Of a DNA stretch of 64,000 bases, positions 1 through 11,690 are shown piece by piece. Origin of the DNA: Anisodus tanguticus. Taxonomy: Eukaryota > Streptophyta > Magnoliopsida > Solanales > Solanaceae. Numbering within the stretch: position 1 is the first letter of the stretch; each line of letters starts with the position of its first letter. Where the stretch lies: positions 1 through 64,000 of the forward strand of contig JAVYJV010000046.1 of the NCBI GenBank assembly GCA_034509755.1, given 5' to 3'. The notes beneath the pieces were generated by a model, which was not told the DNA's origin, made no database searches, and saw only the letters and a list, made by a program, of their open reading frames with translations. Made by a program: the position numbers and the translations under genes.

Positions 1-3000
1 TGTTGATAAATCTGACACTTCAGATTCTACACTTTCTAATCTTTTTAAACCATTGTTAGTTAAACTTTTTTTTTTTCTGCCATTATCGTTTCGAAAGCAG
101 CATTAGAAACTTGTTGAGAAGAGCTTTGTGCATGATCATTAATTTCGATTCTAGTTGAAGACATTATAGATAAATTTTCATTGCTGCCAAATGGACTAGT
201 AGCTGCTGTAGTAACCAATGAATTAATATTATTAGCTACTTTGTTATTTGCTGTCATTGTAGAAGTTTCGTTTGTTGTTGAATGGTCTTCATTTGTTTCT
301 TTTATCCAATAATGTGTATGAGCAATTTCTAATACAACTAATGTAGATTGCATTCCACCTAAACCATTATGTAAATAAGTATGTTCAATTCCATGTATAA
401 TAGCTATTAAAAGCTTCAGCATGCCCTTCCAAACAGCTTTACATATTTCTACATCTTGAATAAAATCGTCAGGGCCTAGTTTTCTATCCATTTTCTTATT
501 GAGCCGAGAAACAACAAAGTTTCTATAATTTTCATCTTCCATTAAGTTTTTGATTCTATTAAACTTCAACCATCCAATACCTTCTCCAGCTAAAACATTA
601 TCTATAATTCCTTGTAAAAAATTTTGATTTTCATTATGTTGCAATTTAGATGTTGTTTTTTTGATGACTGTATTTGGATTCTGATTTATTTTTGAAGATT
701 CTTTTGAATTTTGACTATTAATTAAAGAAGTTTTATTAATAATTTTTTTCTCAATTAAATCTTTTGTTTTTGGAAATTGTTGAAACTGTTGTTGTTGTTG
801 TTGTACTTTTTCTTTTACTTTATCTACCATTTTACCACTAAAAAATCCACTTAATACAGAACTAGTTTTATCAGCTAAACCATTTATTTCACTAGAAAAT
901 TCAAATTTATCTAAATTAGCGCTTAAGTTTGAAGCTAGTTTATCCCCTAAAGAATTATTGTTAACCCTAGAATTTAAATATTCATTATTTTGACTATGTT
1001 GTGTTGACAAATTTGATTCAACACTATTAGGAGTTTCGTTATTGAAGACATTTAAAGATTTTAATATATTAGATTTACGTCCTTCAACTTCATTTTTCGT
1101 TGCTTGTAAAGCATCTCTCGTGAATCCTTTAGCTTCTTTTTTTTAAATCTGTCTAAAAAGTTAGCTGCTTGTTGAATATGAGGTTGATTATACTTTTGAT
1201 TTTGACCTTGTTTTAATGAACCTAAGGATTCTTTATCCCGATGTAAACTAATTTCTATATTTTGAGTTGAATTAACAAAAGATCCTGTTTTACTAAATAC
1301 ACTTGTGTTACTAATAGTACGGCTTAAAATTGGGGTAGAACAGTTTGACTCTGTTTTATCTATTGAGTTTGTCTCAAACTTGCTATCTGGTTTAACAGAA
1401 GTTTGATCTAAACTTGCGGAATGTTTTTGATAAGACTTTTGTTTCAATAAATCATTAAGTTGGTCTATAGATTTTTTTTCTGGATTTTCTACGTTACTAT
1501 CTAATGAATGGAATTTATGAGGTGTTGTCGTTTTTACACTCGAACTTCCGCTTGTTGAATTAGGTCTTTGGAGTGGTTTATTTGTTTCGCTTTTTAAAAG
1601 TTTTTGAGAATTATTATTGATGAAATTTTGTTTTTGCGCTAATGGTGAAGCGATAATTGTTGCAGTTGAAGAAGTAGTTGATGTGGAAGAACTAGCTGTA
1701 GTAGATAAAAAATTAAACTCGTTTTTTTTTAAATTTATTTCTTCTTGTCTTAAATCTAAACTATTAACATCATCATTTTCGTTTTTATCTGAAACATTTT
1801 TATTAACTAAATCAGTTTTTTTTATACTTTCTTCGTCGTTCAAACTTGTATCAAAAAGTTTTAACTCTGTGTTAGAATCTAAACTACTTAAACTTGATAA
1901 TGAGCTATTTGATGAGTATTGAGATGAATGATCGTTTATTGTATTATCTGTTTTTGAAAGACTACGTTTATCTAAATTGTTAGAGAGTTTTTCTGAGTCG
2001 TTCTTAAATCTTTCATCAAGTTCGATTGTGTCATCATTGTCATTTGATAACTTGAATCCTTTTGGTGGATTATAAACATTTTCATCACAAAAAAATTCTT
2101 GTATTATTTCTTTATTGTTTTGGCCTAAAAAAAAAATATTAAGACACTTAGATTTTGAGTTTTAATTAATTACCTAAATTAAAAGAAGATGTTTCATTTG
2201 TGAATAAATCATTTGCAAAGTTAGTCAATGATGAGCATGATGATGATTGACTTAATTCTTCTGAGCTATATTCTTCTGTTTCACTGTTATGTTCATGATC
2301 AGATATATCATAGTTATTTTTGTTTAGTAATCCAGAAAAGAATGAGCTATTACATGAGGTCCAAGCTTTGAAATTTATTGTCTCTAAAGTATCATTAAAC
2401 CATTTGACTTTATCACCTACAATTTGTGGAGAACATACACCAGTTTGAACTCGTAAAAACGCAACATTAGAAGGATTTAAAACATATTCAGCATAATATT
2501 CTACAGCCTGGGTTTTGATAAATTTAGACAAAAATTGTGAATGTTTAGGACGACTTTGTAAAAATGAGTTTATTTGAACTGCAACTACAGGTCTAGGATA
2601 AAGTTTAATAGTCCGAGTGTGCTCTGTAAAGTTAGCTAACATGTTAGAAGAATTAAAAAATTAATCATAGCTACTCTAACTGCAATATCTACACAGTCAA
2701 TATCATTTTCAAAAATAGCCTGTTGCGATTTAAGACTTTTGTTAGAAACGTTGTTAGACATAATTTGCAACGCAGATTTAAATTGATTAACTAACATAGT
2801 ATTTTCAGGCTCCGGTAATGAAGGTAAATCTTCTAAACCTTCTGGTTTAATTAAACGATTTGCATCTAAATCAACAAGCCAAACATCGTTAGGTAATGAA
2901 AAACTTTTTCACGTATTTTCAAAAAACTTGCGGGTATTCCAATTATATACGGTGTAGGTGCAAGAAGTAGCTAAAATAAAATTCATTGCTTTTAAGTAAT

Positions 3001-4310
3001 TCATTGTTTTTAATTAAAAACTAGTTACCTGTTCTGCAGAATCTAAAGAAGTTGGTAACAAGGGAATCACTGGAAACATATAATCCAAAGGATAAAGCAT
3101 TGCTACAAAGGCCATTACAGATATACATAAAGCATTATAGTTGCTTGATTGTAAAATAACTTTATGTTCAAGAAGTATACATGTTAAAACTTGAATACAA
3201 CAATTAACTCCTAAAAGTTCTAAAGGTAAATGTAATGGAAAATCAACTAATGAAAAACGTGTATGCTCTGAATAAGCAAAAACTAGATTTGTCACTTTCT
3301 CTAATTTTAATAATTCAATCTATAAATAAAACGAAAATTTTCAATAACTTTTTGAAGAGTTTATTTTAAAATTTAATATTTACCTCTACTTTTGTTCTTC
3401 CAGGAATTGGTACAGGGGCACTTAAAACTCGCATTATAAAATTTTCAATCTGTTTCAAATCTTCTTTAATAGAATTATCATCATCAGTTTTGAAAGATTT
3501 TTCTCCTGTTAAAAAACTCCAAATTATGTCTCTATAAAAAAATTTTTTTATTAGAAAAAACAAAACAAAAAATTAAAATTTTTACTTTTTTATTGATTTT
3601 GAAGTATTGTTTTTGTCAAACTCGTTGTTATTTCGATCATAATTGGGTTTATAATTTTTAACATTACAACGTTCAATTAAATTTTTAATTGTGAACAAGC
3701 ATTCTCTGAATGATGAGAAAAATGGATGATGACTTATTAAACAAAGTGAAGTTAAGCTATTATAATAAGTTGTTCGATGCCTATGTGAAGATCTTGAGCC
3801 ATGGTTATTAGAAGCTGATGATTCTGGTCTAAGAATTTCTGATGATAAATTTAATTGATTTTCTTGTTCTGGTATACTATTTTCTTCAAAATTCAAAAAA
3901 GGATTTTTATTAGTTGATAATTCGTTTGGTAACTTTTCTTTTAATTTTGTTGAATTATTTATTTCTGATTGAGAATTATGTTTATGCTCTATTTGTCGAT
4001 AAAAATTTACACAAATACCATATCTAACACGATTTGTATCTTTATCTGTCAAAGCAAAAATGAATGCATTGTTTGTACTTCGTTGAAAGGAATTATTTTT
4101 TTTAGCTAAATTTTGTATACATCCTTCTGGTTGACAAAAATAAACAATATTGGCAGGAAGTATAAAATCTTTATGATCTTTTGCAGGATATTTTCTTAAC
4201 AATTGTGGAGCTACTATTTTGTTGTGACCACTAGGTTTATTATTACCAACAATTACAAAATAATCAAATAAACGTGGGCATACATGTTTTTTATTAAATG
4301 TATCACACAT
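1..4310 (-). CDS. MADD: MADD / Rab3 GDP-GTP exchange protein (DENN domain), N-terminal part, 5 exons seen
   Basis: MADD-family proteins are DENN-domain exchange factors for Rab3/Rab27 in vesicle traffic. Exons seen (minus strand): 4310-3586, 3531-3384, 3319-3029, 2970-2174 and 2124 to the left edge; introns are 49-64 bp. Exon 1 carries the uDENN start (CPRLFDYFVIVG, then VYFCQPEGC and YGICVNFYR). Exon 3 is the core DENN (SLVDFPLHLPLELLG, LEHKVILQS, YPLDYMFPVIPLLP). Exon 4 holds the LAPTPYIIG and DVWLVDLD motifs and dDENN (HTRTIKLYPRPVVAVQ). Exon 5 is Ser/Asn-rich, then has the family block with GIGWLKFNRIKNLMEDE and GGMQSTLVVLEIAHTHY. The start at 4310 gives MCDTF just before the conserved CPRL. 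The conserved frame is broken at four homopolymer runs (66-76, 1137-1144, 2655-2660, 2899-2903), each apparently one base short. Splice phases close only if those bases are restored. The C-terminal death/PH-like part lies off the left edge. Confidence 0.9.
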
Positions 4311-7300
4311 TTTTAAATTTTTTTGTAATCAAAAAACATTGAATAGAAGTTTAATTATAATTAGGTTAGATTATTTTTTTTTTAAAGCAAATAATCTAAT
4401 TAAGAGACATCTGCTACCATTTTTATTTGATTTCCTGCTTAGAAAATTCTATCAATTTATGATACAAATTTTTTCTTATTTAAGCTAAGTTTTTAAATGG
4501 AAATTATTAATTAAATTTAAAAACTTGAAAAAACTTACAAAAAAGAAAAAACTTTTTAGTTCGTAGATAATTAAATTTTTTGATACATCAATTCAAGTTA
4601 GTTTTAATAAATATTTATTAAATCTAATTATTAGAGATTTTATTTACTTTCAAGGAAATGAGCAGTTATAAACAAAACTTTAAAATTTTTTTTCGTTAAA
4701 TTATTAAAACTTAAGAATAAGACAAGCTATTTAAAATTTTTTTCAGATAAATTTCTTTGAGTATTTTAATTTATAAATTTGAAACTTTCTTTAAAAAAGT
4801 TTAAAACTTTTCAAATGTTACTTTACAGATGGTCTCTTTCGAACTATTTTTTTTTTCATTATTTTGGTTTTGAGTACGTAAGCATGGAAGTTTAATACGC
4901 ATCTCTTTTTTAAAATTCAGCTGTTTTCATATCAAAATTACAAAGAAAATGTTCTTATGGCTTCGCTGTGTTGTCGGCTAAAAAAATGAACTTTTTTAGC
5001 GCTTTATATTTTTTTACCCATTGCGTAGTTTTTATGTTAAATTAAATTTTGAAAAAAAAAATTTTCTCGGTCAAAAAAAACTAGTTCATGATCTTGTAGT
5101 TTTCTATGTCTTTAGAACAAACTTTAAAAAGTTTTATTAATAAATCAAAAGTAAATTTACATTTAAAGTATCAATAAACTTAAGAATTTAATTTTAAACT
5201 AAAGTAGATTTAGTTTTATAAGATATAAATAGCTTTTTTTATTAACCAGAATTTATTTTACTTTTATAAGTTTGAGTAAACAAAATTTTTATTAAAATTT
5301 TTTGTTTTAAATCTATTAAGTTGTTTGTAATATTTTTCTAATCAGATTTTATTAGAGAAAAATAATATGATCAAATTATTTTAGAAAATATCAAGTGTTT
5401 ATAAGTTTTCTTTAAAAAATTTTGAATGAAGAAAGACTTTTAAAATTTTTGTTTACTAAAAATCAAAAATTCAATAGGCTAATTATATTTTTTTTGTTCA
5501 TTAAATTGAATTATAAAATTTTTTTTCAAAAGTTTAATAATAAATTTTATTGCAAAATAACCTTTTTATATTATCTCAAGTTTGATTAAATACTTGGTAA
5601 ATATTTAGTAAAATTTTTTTCATAATTAATCATTTTAACATAAAAATATCATAATAAAAAAACCTAAAAATTACTCACTAATTTTAATTTATTTTAGTTT
5701 ATTAGGAAAATTAATTTTCTTTTTTTGTAAATGACAAATAGCTTTCATTTTATTAAAAACATATTATTTTGTAAAAGTAAACTTGAATCATTTTATTGAC
5801 TTCAGAATTTATTTTTGAAACTAAATTTTATTGCTATTAAAAAAATTGATTTTGAGAAGTTTATTTATGAAATTGCTCTTCAAAAACAATTAAACTCTAA
5901 AAATATTTTTTAAAGCAAACAGTTGCTTTTAATTTTGTAATTTTTCTAAACCTAAAAGTGTCTTTTAAATTTTTTTTATAAAAAACAGTGTTTTTTTTTT
6001 CTAAATATATAGCGTGTCTTTTTCTAAATTACCTGAACATTAGTTCTTTTTCTAAATTAACAGAACAGTATTTTCTTATTTATCTAAAAACAGTTTTTTT
6101 TTAAATTTATCTCTGAACAACAGTTTTTTTATTTTTTTTTCTGACAATTTTTTCAACCAACAGTATTTTTTTTTTCTTAATTTAGTAATGTCTTTTTTTT
6201 TTTAAATTTTTCAAATTGAAATCAATTTTTTCTAAAGTCAAATGAATAATTTATATAAATATTAACAGTTTAATCTTAAATTGTGATGTTATAGTTTTTA
6301 TCGAATATTATTAAATTTTAATAATCAATTAAACTAATTAAATTTTAGGAAGATTTATGAATTCCAAAATAATAGATAATTTATTCTAAATTGATTATAA
6401 TTATGTTTACGTATTTTTATGAAAAAATATTATTAAAAGTTTTTTCCAATTTTATCATTTTAGTATTTTTCCATATTTAGATTATTTGAACATTAGATTT
6501 AAGTTAACCGTCAAAAATTAATTTTTTTTTTAATTTATGAAAACTACGTTTTAGAATCTATTGATTAAGTTTTTCTGCTTTTAAATTTATCATTCTAAAA
6601 ATTTTCTCATCAAATTTTAATTGAAAAATTTACTGAACTAAAAATTCAAAATTTAAAACTAAATGATTAAATGAGAATCAAATTATTAAAGAAAGAGTTT
6701 TTTTTGAAAAATAGAAAAGTCAAAAAAAAAACTTTTTCCTTGAACTAATTTTTATTATAAAAACTTTTATTTTTTGACTTTTTGTTGTATCAATTTAAGC
6801 GCATGTTAATATTTAAAATATATTATTACAAAAAACAAAAACTTATTACTTAGCAAAAAAAAGTTTCATGAAAACTTTATGAATCTAGGAATATTAAAAA
6901 CAATGTCTGAATAATTAATAGAGTTAAATTATTTAGAGACTTTTGTCAGACTTTAAAAAAACTTATCTAATGTTATGTTTAAATATAGTAGTAAGGATAT
7001 AAGTAAACTTGAATTTTTAGGTAGAAAAGATTTTTTTTCTTTTAATATATAAAATCTAATATTATAAAAGAGTTTTCTAATAAATTTATAAGATTTAAAA
7101 ATTTTTCATATAGTTTTTCACTAGACATTTCAATTTTTCATAAAAAAATAGTTTTTGTTTACTAATTAATGATTTTTGATAATTCTTAAACTAATAGATT
7201 TATTTTAATTTACAAATATCGATTACAACAGAATATATAATTTCTTTATGAAAAAATTTTTAAAAATAAAATTAGGTCAAATTTTTTTGAAAACTTTTTG

Positions 7301-7370
7301 TTTGATTAAATCTTTTTAAAAAACATTTGTAAACAATTTAAAAATTATTTAGATTATAATTTAAAACTGT
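4311..7370. other. AT-rich intergenic DNA upstream of MADD
   Basis: About 3 kb without a convincing coding exon on either strand. The first few hundred bases upstream of the MADD start are the least AT-poor part and should hold its promoter and 5' UTR. Two AGATG-type words lie there (4403-4412 on the minus strand, 4827-4836 on the plus strand). A degenerate run of acag-plus-poly-T units lies at about 5985-6180. The rest is poly-A/poly-T-rich sequence. Confidence 0.6.
5985..6180. repeat. Degenerate acag/poly-T repeat
   Basis: Several imperfect units run in tandem, each made of an (a)acagt(a) core followed by 8-11 T and a ctaaat- or ttatct-like spacer. Unit spacing is irregular, roughly 30-45 bp. 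I read it as a decayed low-complexity satellite. The cores also resemble plus-strand splice acceptors, but no exon follows them. Confidence 0.35.
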
Positions 7371-8660
7371 TCAAGATAAATAATTCTTATTTAATTCTCT
7401 ACCTATTAACCATCTTCTTATTTCAGATGTTCCAGCTCCTATTTCATATAATTTTGCATCTCTCAGTAATCTTCCTACAATATATTCATTAGTGTATCCA
7501 TTTCCACCTAATAATTGAATAGCATCCAAACAAACTTTTGTAGCTTCTTCTGCACAATAAAGTATAACACCAGCACAATCTTTTGTATATTTTGAAGTAC
7601 TTTTATTAAACTCTTTATTACTTTTATTTTTATTTTCTTTATCAATAGCTTTTGCAACTGAATACACATAAGATCTGCAAACATTCATTTTAACATACAT
7701 ATCTGCCATTTTACTTTGAACAATTTGAAATTTACCTATTTCTGAATTGAATTGTTTTCTATTATGACAATAATCAAAAGCTTGTTCACAAGCCATTTGC
7801 ATTAGCCCTAAAGGTCCTGCAGACAAAACTAAACGTTCATAGTCTAATCCAGACATTAAAACATAAACACCATTTCCTAAACCTCCTACAATATTTTCTT
7901 GAGGTACTTTACAGTTTTCAAAAATTAATTCAGCTGTTGGAGAACCTCTCATTCCTAACTTATCAATTTTTTGACCTATGCTAAACCCTTCAAAATCTTT
8001 TTCAATTAAAAATGCTGTTATTTTATTATCATCTGTTTTTGCATAAACAAATATTAAATCTGCTATACTTCCATTTGTAATCCAAAATTTTTGTCCATTT
8101 AATAAGTAATGATCACCTACTTTTTTTGCAGTTGTTCTCATTGAAGTTACATCACTACCAGCGGATGGTTCTGACATAGCTAAAGAACCTACAAATTCGC
8201 CAGAAACTAATTTTTTTAAATATTTATCTTTTTGGTCTTTAGTACCATTTAATTTTAATTGATTAATGCATAAATTAGAATGCGCACCATATGACAATGC
8301 AATAGAACCACAAACTCTTGAAAATTCTTCCATTACAATACAATGTTCTAGATAGCCTAAATCTAAACCATTATATTCAGTTGGCACTGTAATACCATGT
8401 AAACCCATATTACCTATTTTTTTCCATAAATCACGAAATTGATCATAATTATCTTCTTTATCAATTTTTTGAACTAATGGTTGAGGTAATTCTTTTTCAA
8501 AAAAATTTCTGACTGACTGTCTAAGTTCAATTTGTTCATTTGTTAATCCAGAAATTGAATCAACAGAATCAACGAATTTTGTTGATAACTTTGAAACTTG
8601 ATTATTAATTAATCTTAAGTTAGATTGATTAAAAATTAATTTTTTAATCATAAAACTCAT
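7371..8660 (-). CDS. IVD: Isovaleryl-CoA dehydrogenase, mitochondrial
   Basis: Acyl-CoA dehydrogenase that oxidises isovaleryl-CoA to 3-methylcrotonyl-CoA in leucine breakdown, passing electrons to ETF in the mitochondrial matrix. One uninterrupted 429-residue frame. Residues 1-33 are basic and Ser/Asn-rich (MSFMIKKLIF...), as in a mitochondrial presequence. Family blocks follow in order: GLHGITVPTEYNG (87-99), AMSEPSAGSDVTSMR (161-175), NGQKFWITNGS (188-198), LDYERLVLSAGPLGLMQ (272-288) and LLGGNGYTNEYIVGR (383-397). Glu275 in LDYER sits where isovaleryl-CoA dehydrogenases carry the catalytic base, which separates them from medium- and short-chain enzymes. The ending KLYEIGAGTSEIRR is typical. 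A Lys/Asn-rich insertion at about 342-359 is not in the human enzyme. No intron interrupts the gene, unlike most neighbours. Confidence 0.95.
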   Translation of the reverse strand: MSFMIKKLIFNQSNLRLINNQVSKLSTKFVDSVDSISGLTNEQIELRQSVRNFFEKELPQPLVQKIDKEDNYDQFRDLWKKIGNMGLHGITVPTEYNGLDLGYLEHCIVMEEFSRVCGSIALSYGAHSNLCINQLKLNGTKDQKDKYLKKLVSGEFVGSLAMSEPSAGSDVTSMRTTAKKVGDHYLLNGQKFWITNGSIADLIFVYAKTDDNKITAFLIEKDFEGFSIGQKIDKLGMRGSPTAELIFENCKVPQENIVGGLGNGVYVLMSGLDYERLVLSAGPLGLMQMACEQAFDYCHNRKQFNSEIGKFQIVQSKMADMYVKMNVCRSYVYSVAKAIDKENKNKSNKEFNKSTSKYTKDCAGVILYCAEEATKVCLDAIQLLGGNGYTNEYIVGRLLRDAKLYEIGAGTSEIRRWLIGRELNKNYLS

Positions 8661-9444
8661 TTTTAAAGATTTTTTATTTTTCTCTTTGAAAAAAAAACTT
8701 TTAAGCGGTTGATTTTTTAAAAAAATTTTACTTTTTTTGAACTAATTTTTAGTAAAATTTTTTTTTTAAATTTGCAGAGGTTTTTTTTAAAACAAGAAAA
8801 AATTGATTTTTATTAGTTTAATGCAAAAATGAAACTGTGATTCAATTAAAAAGATAATTTTTTTTTTAATGATTTGAGAAAACAAATATCTTTTAATCAG
8901 AAAAAAAATAAGCTGAATTGAGATAATAGGTTTAAATTTAATTTTTTCAATAATTAAAAATTTTCAAATCTTATTGATGAATTCACTTTACAATTTAATT
9001 AACATAGATTATTAAAAAAATTAATAAAGATAAAATAAATTTCTATCAAACTATAATTTATAACTTTTTTTAAATGCTATTCTAGATTTTTTTTTCTAGT
9101 TAAACGGTTTTAAAATTTATGTGATTAATTTTATTAATTTCTCTACTTTCAACTCAAAAGGTTTTTCTGATTTTTTTTAATTAAAATTTATAAGGTTTTT
9201 CAATATTTTCTTTCTAAAAATTTAGTTAAACTTTTATTTTTCCAAATTATAATTTATTTAAATATTTTTTTTTCAAATTTTTTGTTAAGATAATTTTGAT
9301 AAAAATTTTTTAAAATTGAAAATTAAATAAAATCCTGAATTCAATCAAAAACAAAAAAAACAATGGATAAAAGTAATTATAATTTAACATGAAAAAAATA
9401 AACTTTTAAAAAGTAGTTCAACATCAAGAAAAAACTTTTTAGAG

Positions 9445-9557
9445 GTAGTTTACTACAATAGTATATGAATTATACTAACACTTGACCATATTTTTTTAGT
9501 CTTTTTACAAAGGCTAATATTTACATTAGCCCACTATCACAATAAATATATAAAAGG
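9445..9557 (+). promoter_or_regulatory. Hairpin cluster with TATA-like element upstream of ICMT
   Basis: Three perfect inverted repeats lie within 90 bp: GTAG-ttta-CTAC (9445-9456), TAGTATA-tgaat-TATACTA (9459-9477) and GGCTAAT-atttac-ATTAGCC (9512-9531). TATATAAAAGG follows at 9547-9557. The last stem has three G/C pairs, unusual in this DNA. The TATA word is about 520 bp before the ICMT start. It could be a promoter or a small structured RNA; neither is proven. Confidence 0.3.
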
Positions 9558-9736
9558 AAGAAATATTAGTTTATAGTGTTTTGTTAGTAATTATTTTTTC
9601 TGCTTTCTTTGTCAAGTTATAACATTATTTTTACATGACGAAAATTATTGAAAATAGATCTTCTTTTTGAACCTAATAGATGAAAATAATTCGATAAAAC
9701 TTTAAAATTTATTTTACTAAAATATTTTATTTATAT

Positions 9737-9745
9737 AGATGGCGC
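9737..9745 (+). promoter_or_regulatory. CTCF/YY1-like word AGATGGCGC
   Basis: AGATGGCGC matches the known CTCF core AG(A/G)(G/T)GGC(A/G)C and contains the YY1 core ATGGC. It lies 333 bp upstream of the ICMT start, in the same orientation. Binding is inferred only from the word. Confidence 0.3.
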
Positions 9746-10069
9746 TTTAGCCAATAAATTAATAACGTTTTTCTTTTTTTTTAAGCGCAAACTCAAAATT
9801 TATAAAACAATAACATTTCAAGCGCATGTATAAATATATAAGAAAATTTATTTTTGTTAATTGAAAATGAAATTATCTTAATTTTTTTATGAATAGTTAA
9901 AAGAAATTAATTTTTACATAGAATAAAAGTTTTGACTAATTTAGATTTTATAAAAAAAAAATTCTGTTTAAGGCTAATCGTATTCAATTTCGAGCCTTTT
10001 AAAAACATAATTTTTTTTTTTTAATTCAAATTAATTAAGTTTAAACAGAAATAAAGTTACTTGATAAAA

Positions 10070-11080
10070 ATGGTAAAAATGATCACCTGTAAAGAAACTA
10101 AATACTCAGGGACATGTTTTTTTTTGCCCATCATCATTTTTCATTTATCCATTTTGATTTCATTTAATAATCTTAAGATTATTTTGTTTATTTTTTCATC
10201 CATGTGTACCACATCTCATCTAATTATTCAAGCCAAATTTAAAAATAAAGTTGAAAAAGATTATAACTATCATTACAAGGTAATTTAAAATACTATTTTT
10301 TAGTCATTTAAAAATATAATGAAATTTCTTATAAATAGGTATCATTGATAGCATTACTACTAGGAGAATTATTTTGTATTGGTTCAATGCTAGCTTACTT
10401 TGGTCCTACATTTTTAAATCCTTTTGGAATTTATATAAACTTATTAACATTTTTTCATTTTTCTGAATTTTTTTTCACATCAATTATAAATCCTCATTCT
10501 TTAAATATTAGTTCATACTTATTATCAAATGGTTTAAATTATTATGTTGCCATATTCACAAGTTGGGGCGAATATTTTTTTGAAGCATATTATTTTAATG
10601 AATTTAAATGTTTGTCTATTATAAGTTTTTCTGGTTTAATTTTAACTGTTTTTGGTGAATTCATAAGAAAATTATCTATGTTAACAACAGGTACAAATTT
10701 TAATCATGTAATACAAAATTCAAAAAAACCTGATCATAAATTGATTAAAATTGGTATTTATTCATGGTTCAGGCATCCAGCTTATTTAGGATGGTTACTT
10801 TGGGCAATTGGAACACAGGTAAAATTAAAATTTTAAAAAACTAAACTAAAATATTTTTTTTTTATAATTTTAGTTAGTCCTTTTAAACCCTATTTGTTTT
10901 TTTGCTTACCTTTATGTATCATGGAAATTTTTCGAGCAAAGAATAATAAGTGAAGAAGTTTTTCTATTAAATTTCTTTGGTAAAGAATATATGGATTATC
11001 AAAAAAAAGTACCAACAGGAATTCCATTCATAAATGGGTATATAATTGAAAATAATCATAAAAACACAAATAGTCACTAA
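10070..11080 (+). CDS. ICMT: Protein-S-isoprenylcysteine O-methyltransferase, 3 exons
   Basis: Endoplasmic-reticulum membrane enzyme that methylates the C-terminal prenylcysteine of CaaX proteins such as Ras, using S-adenosylmethionine. Exons are 10070-10279, 10339-10818 and 10874-11080, separated by 59 and 55 bp introns with gtaa/gtaaa donors and tag acceptors, all phase 0. The product is 298 residues, against 284 in human. Hydrophobic segments fill the N-terminal two thirds. The catalytic C-terminus has the family signature RHPAYLGWLLWAIGTQ, then NPICFFAY, FFEQRIISEEVFLLNFFG and the ending YQKKVPTGIPFINGY. ATG codons at 10070 and 10079 are both possible starts; the first is chosen. The stop lies 154 bp from the stop of the convergent heat-shock gene. 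Confidence 0.93.
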
Positions 11081-11234
11081 AATCATAAATTTATTTCATT
11101 TCAAAAATTTTACATTTATTGTATATATATCAAGTTTGTGTAAAAAAAAAATCAAACAAGCTTCAATTCGTAAAAAAATTTAAAAAAATAATTTTATTTT
11201 CTTTAACAGAGTTAAACAGTATTTAATTAAAAAT

Positions 11235-11690
11235 CTATTTTGATTTTTCAATTTTAATAGGTATAATTTTTTCATTTTTGTTTAAACTTTCAGTAAGCTT
11301 TTTAGGAATTTTAATTGTTAATAGACTATTTGGTTTAACTGAACAACTCATATCTTTTGTAATTGAATTTTCTGGTAAGTAAATTTTACGAGTGAAGTTC
11401 CTTTTAATTTTTTCATTTCCAACTATTTTTTCTTGAATTCCTTCTATTAAAAGCTGATTATTTTCAACAGTTATGGTTATTTCTTCAGGATTAAATTCTA
11501 AACAATTAATTTTCAAAATGAGTTCACTATCGCTGTTATGAAATATTTCTTCATTTGAAACTTTACTTTCAATTTTTTCACTATATTCTTTCGTATCTTT
11601 TAATTCTGGTTTAGATAATTTACCAAAATCTTCAAAAAAATCTTTACCAATTTTTTTGAATGGTTGATCAAAAAAAGATGAAAATCGCAT
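11235..11690 (-). CDS. Small heat-shock protein (alpha-crystallin domain)
   Basis: ATP-independent chaperone of the HSP20 family that holds unfolding proteins. Single exon, 151 residues. The N-terminus begins MRFSSFFDQPF, the aromatic-rich opening common in these proteins. An alpha-crystallin domain spans about residues 50-140: a strand with LILKINCLEFNPEEITI, then NNQLLIEG, NFTRKIYLPENS and LLTIKIPKK. The tail has IIPIKIEKSK, matching the I-x-I motif that docks on a neighbouring subunit. It is probably cytosolic, as no targeting signal is visible. It is convergent with ICMT, and the 3' ends are close. The family is clear; which paralogue it is cannot be told. Confidence 0.9.
   Translation of the reverse strand: MRFSSFFDQPFKKIGKDFFEDFGKLSKPELKDTKEYSEKIESKVSNEEIFHNSDSELILKINCLEFNPEEITITVENNQLLIEGIQEKIVGNEKIKRNFTRKIYLPENSITKDMSCSVKPNSLLTIKIPKKLTESLNKNEKIIPIKIEKSK

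Larger units (their letters stand above)
8661..10069. other. Divergent intergenic region between IVD and ICMT
   Basis: The two flanking genes are transcribed away from each other, so this 1.4 kb must contain both promoters. It holds a cluster of short hairpins (9445-9531), a TATA-like word (9547-9557), an AGATGGCGC word (9737-9745) and an AAGCGCATGT word (9820-9829). No coding exon was seen. Confidence 0.55.

Noticed and set aside
1617..1922. 101-codon plus-strand frame opposite MADD
   Set aside because: Antisense to the Ser/Thr-rich MADD exon 5; translated peptide is low-complexity and has no motif.
2642..2680. A 39-bp intron (gtagct...gttag) to explain the MADD frame break
   Set aside because: It would remove the conserved VAM-NF block; a one-base run contraction explains the break with no loss.
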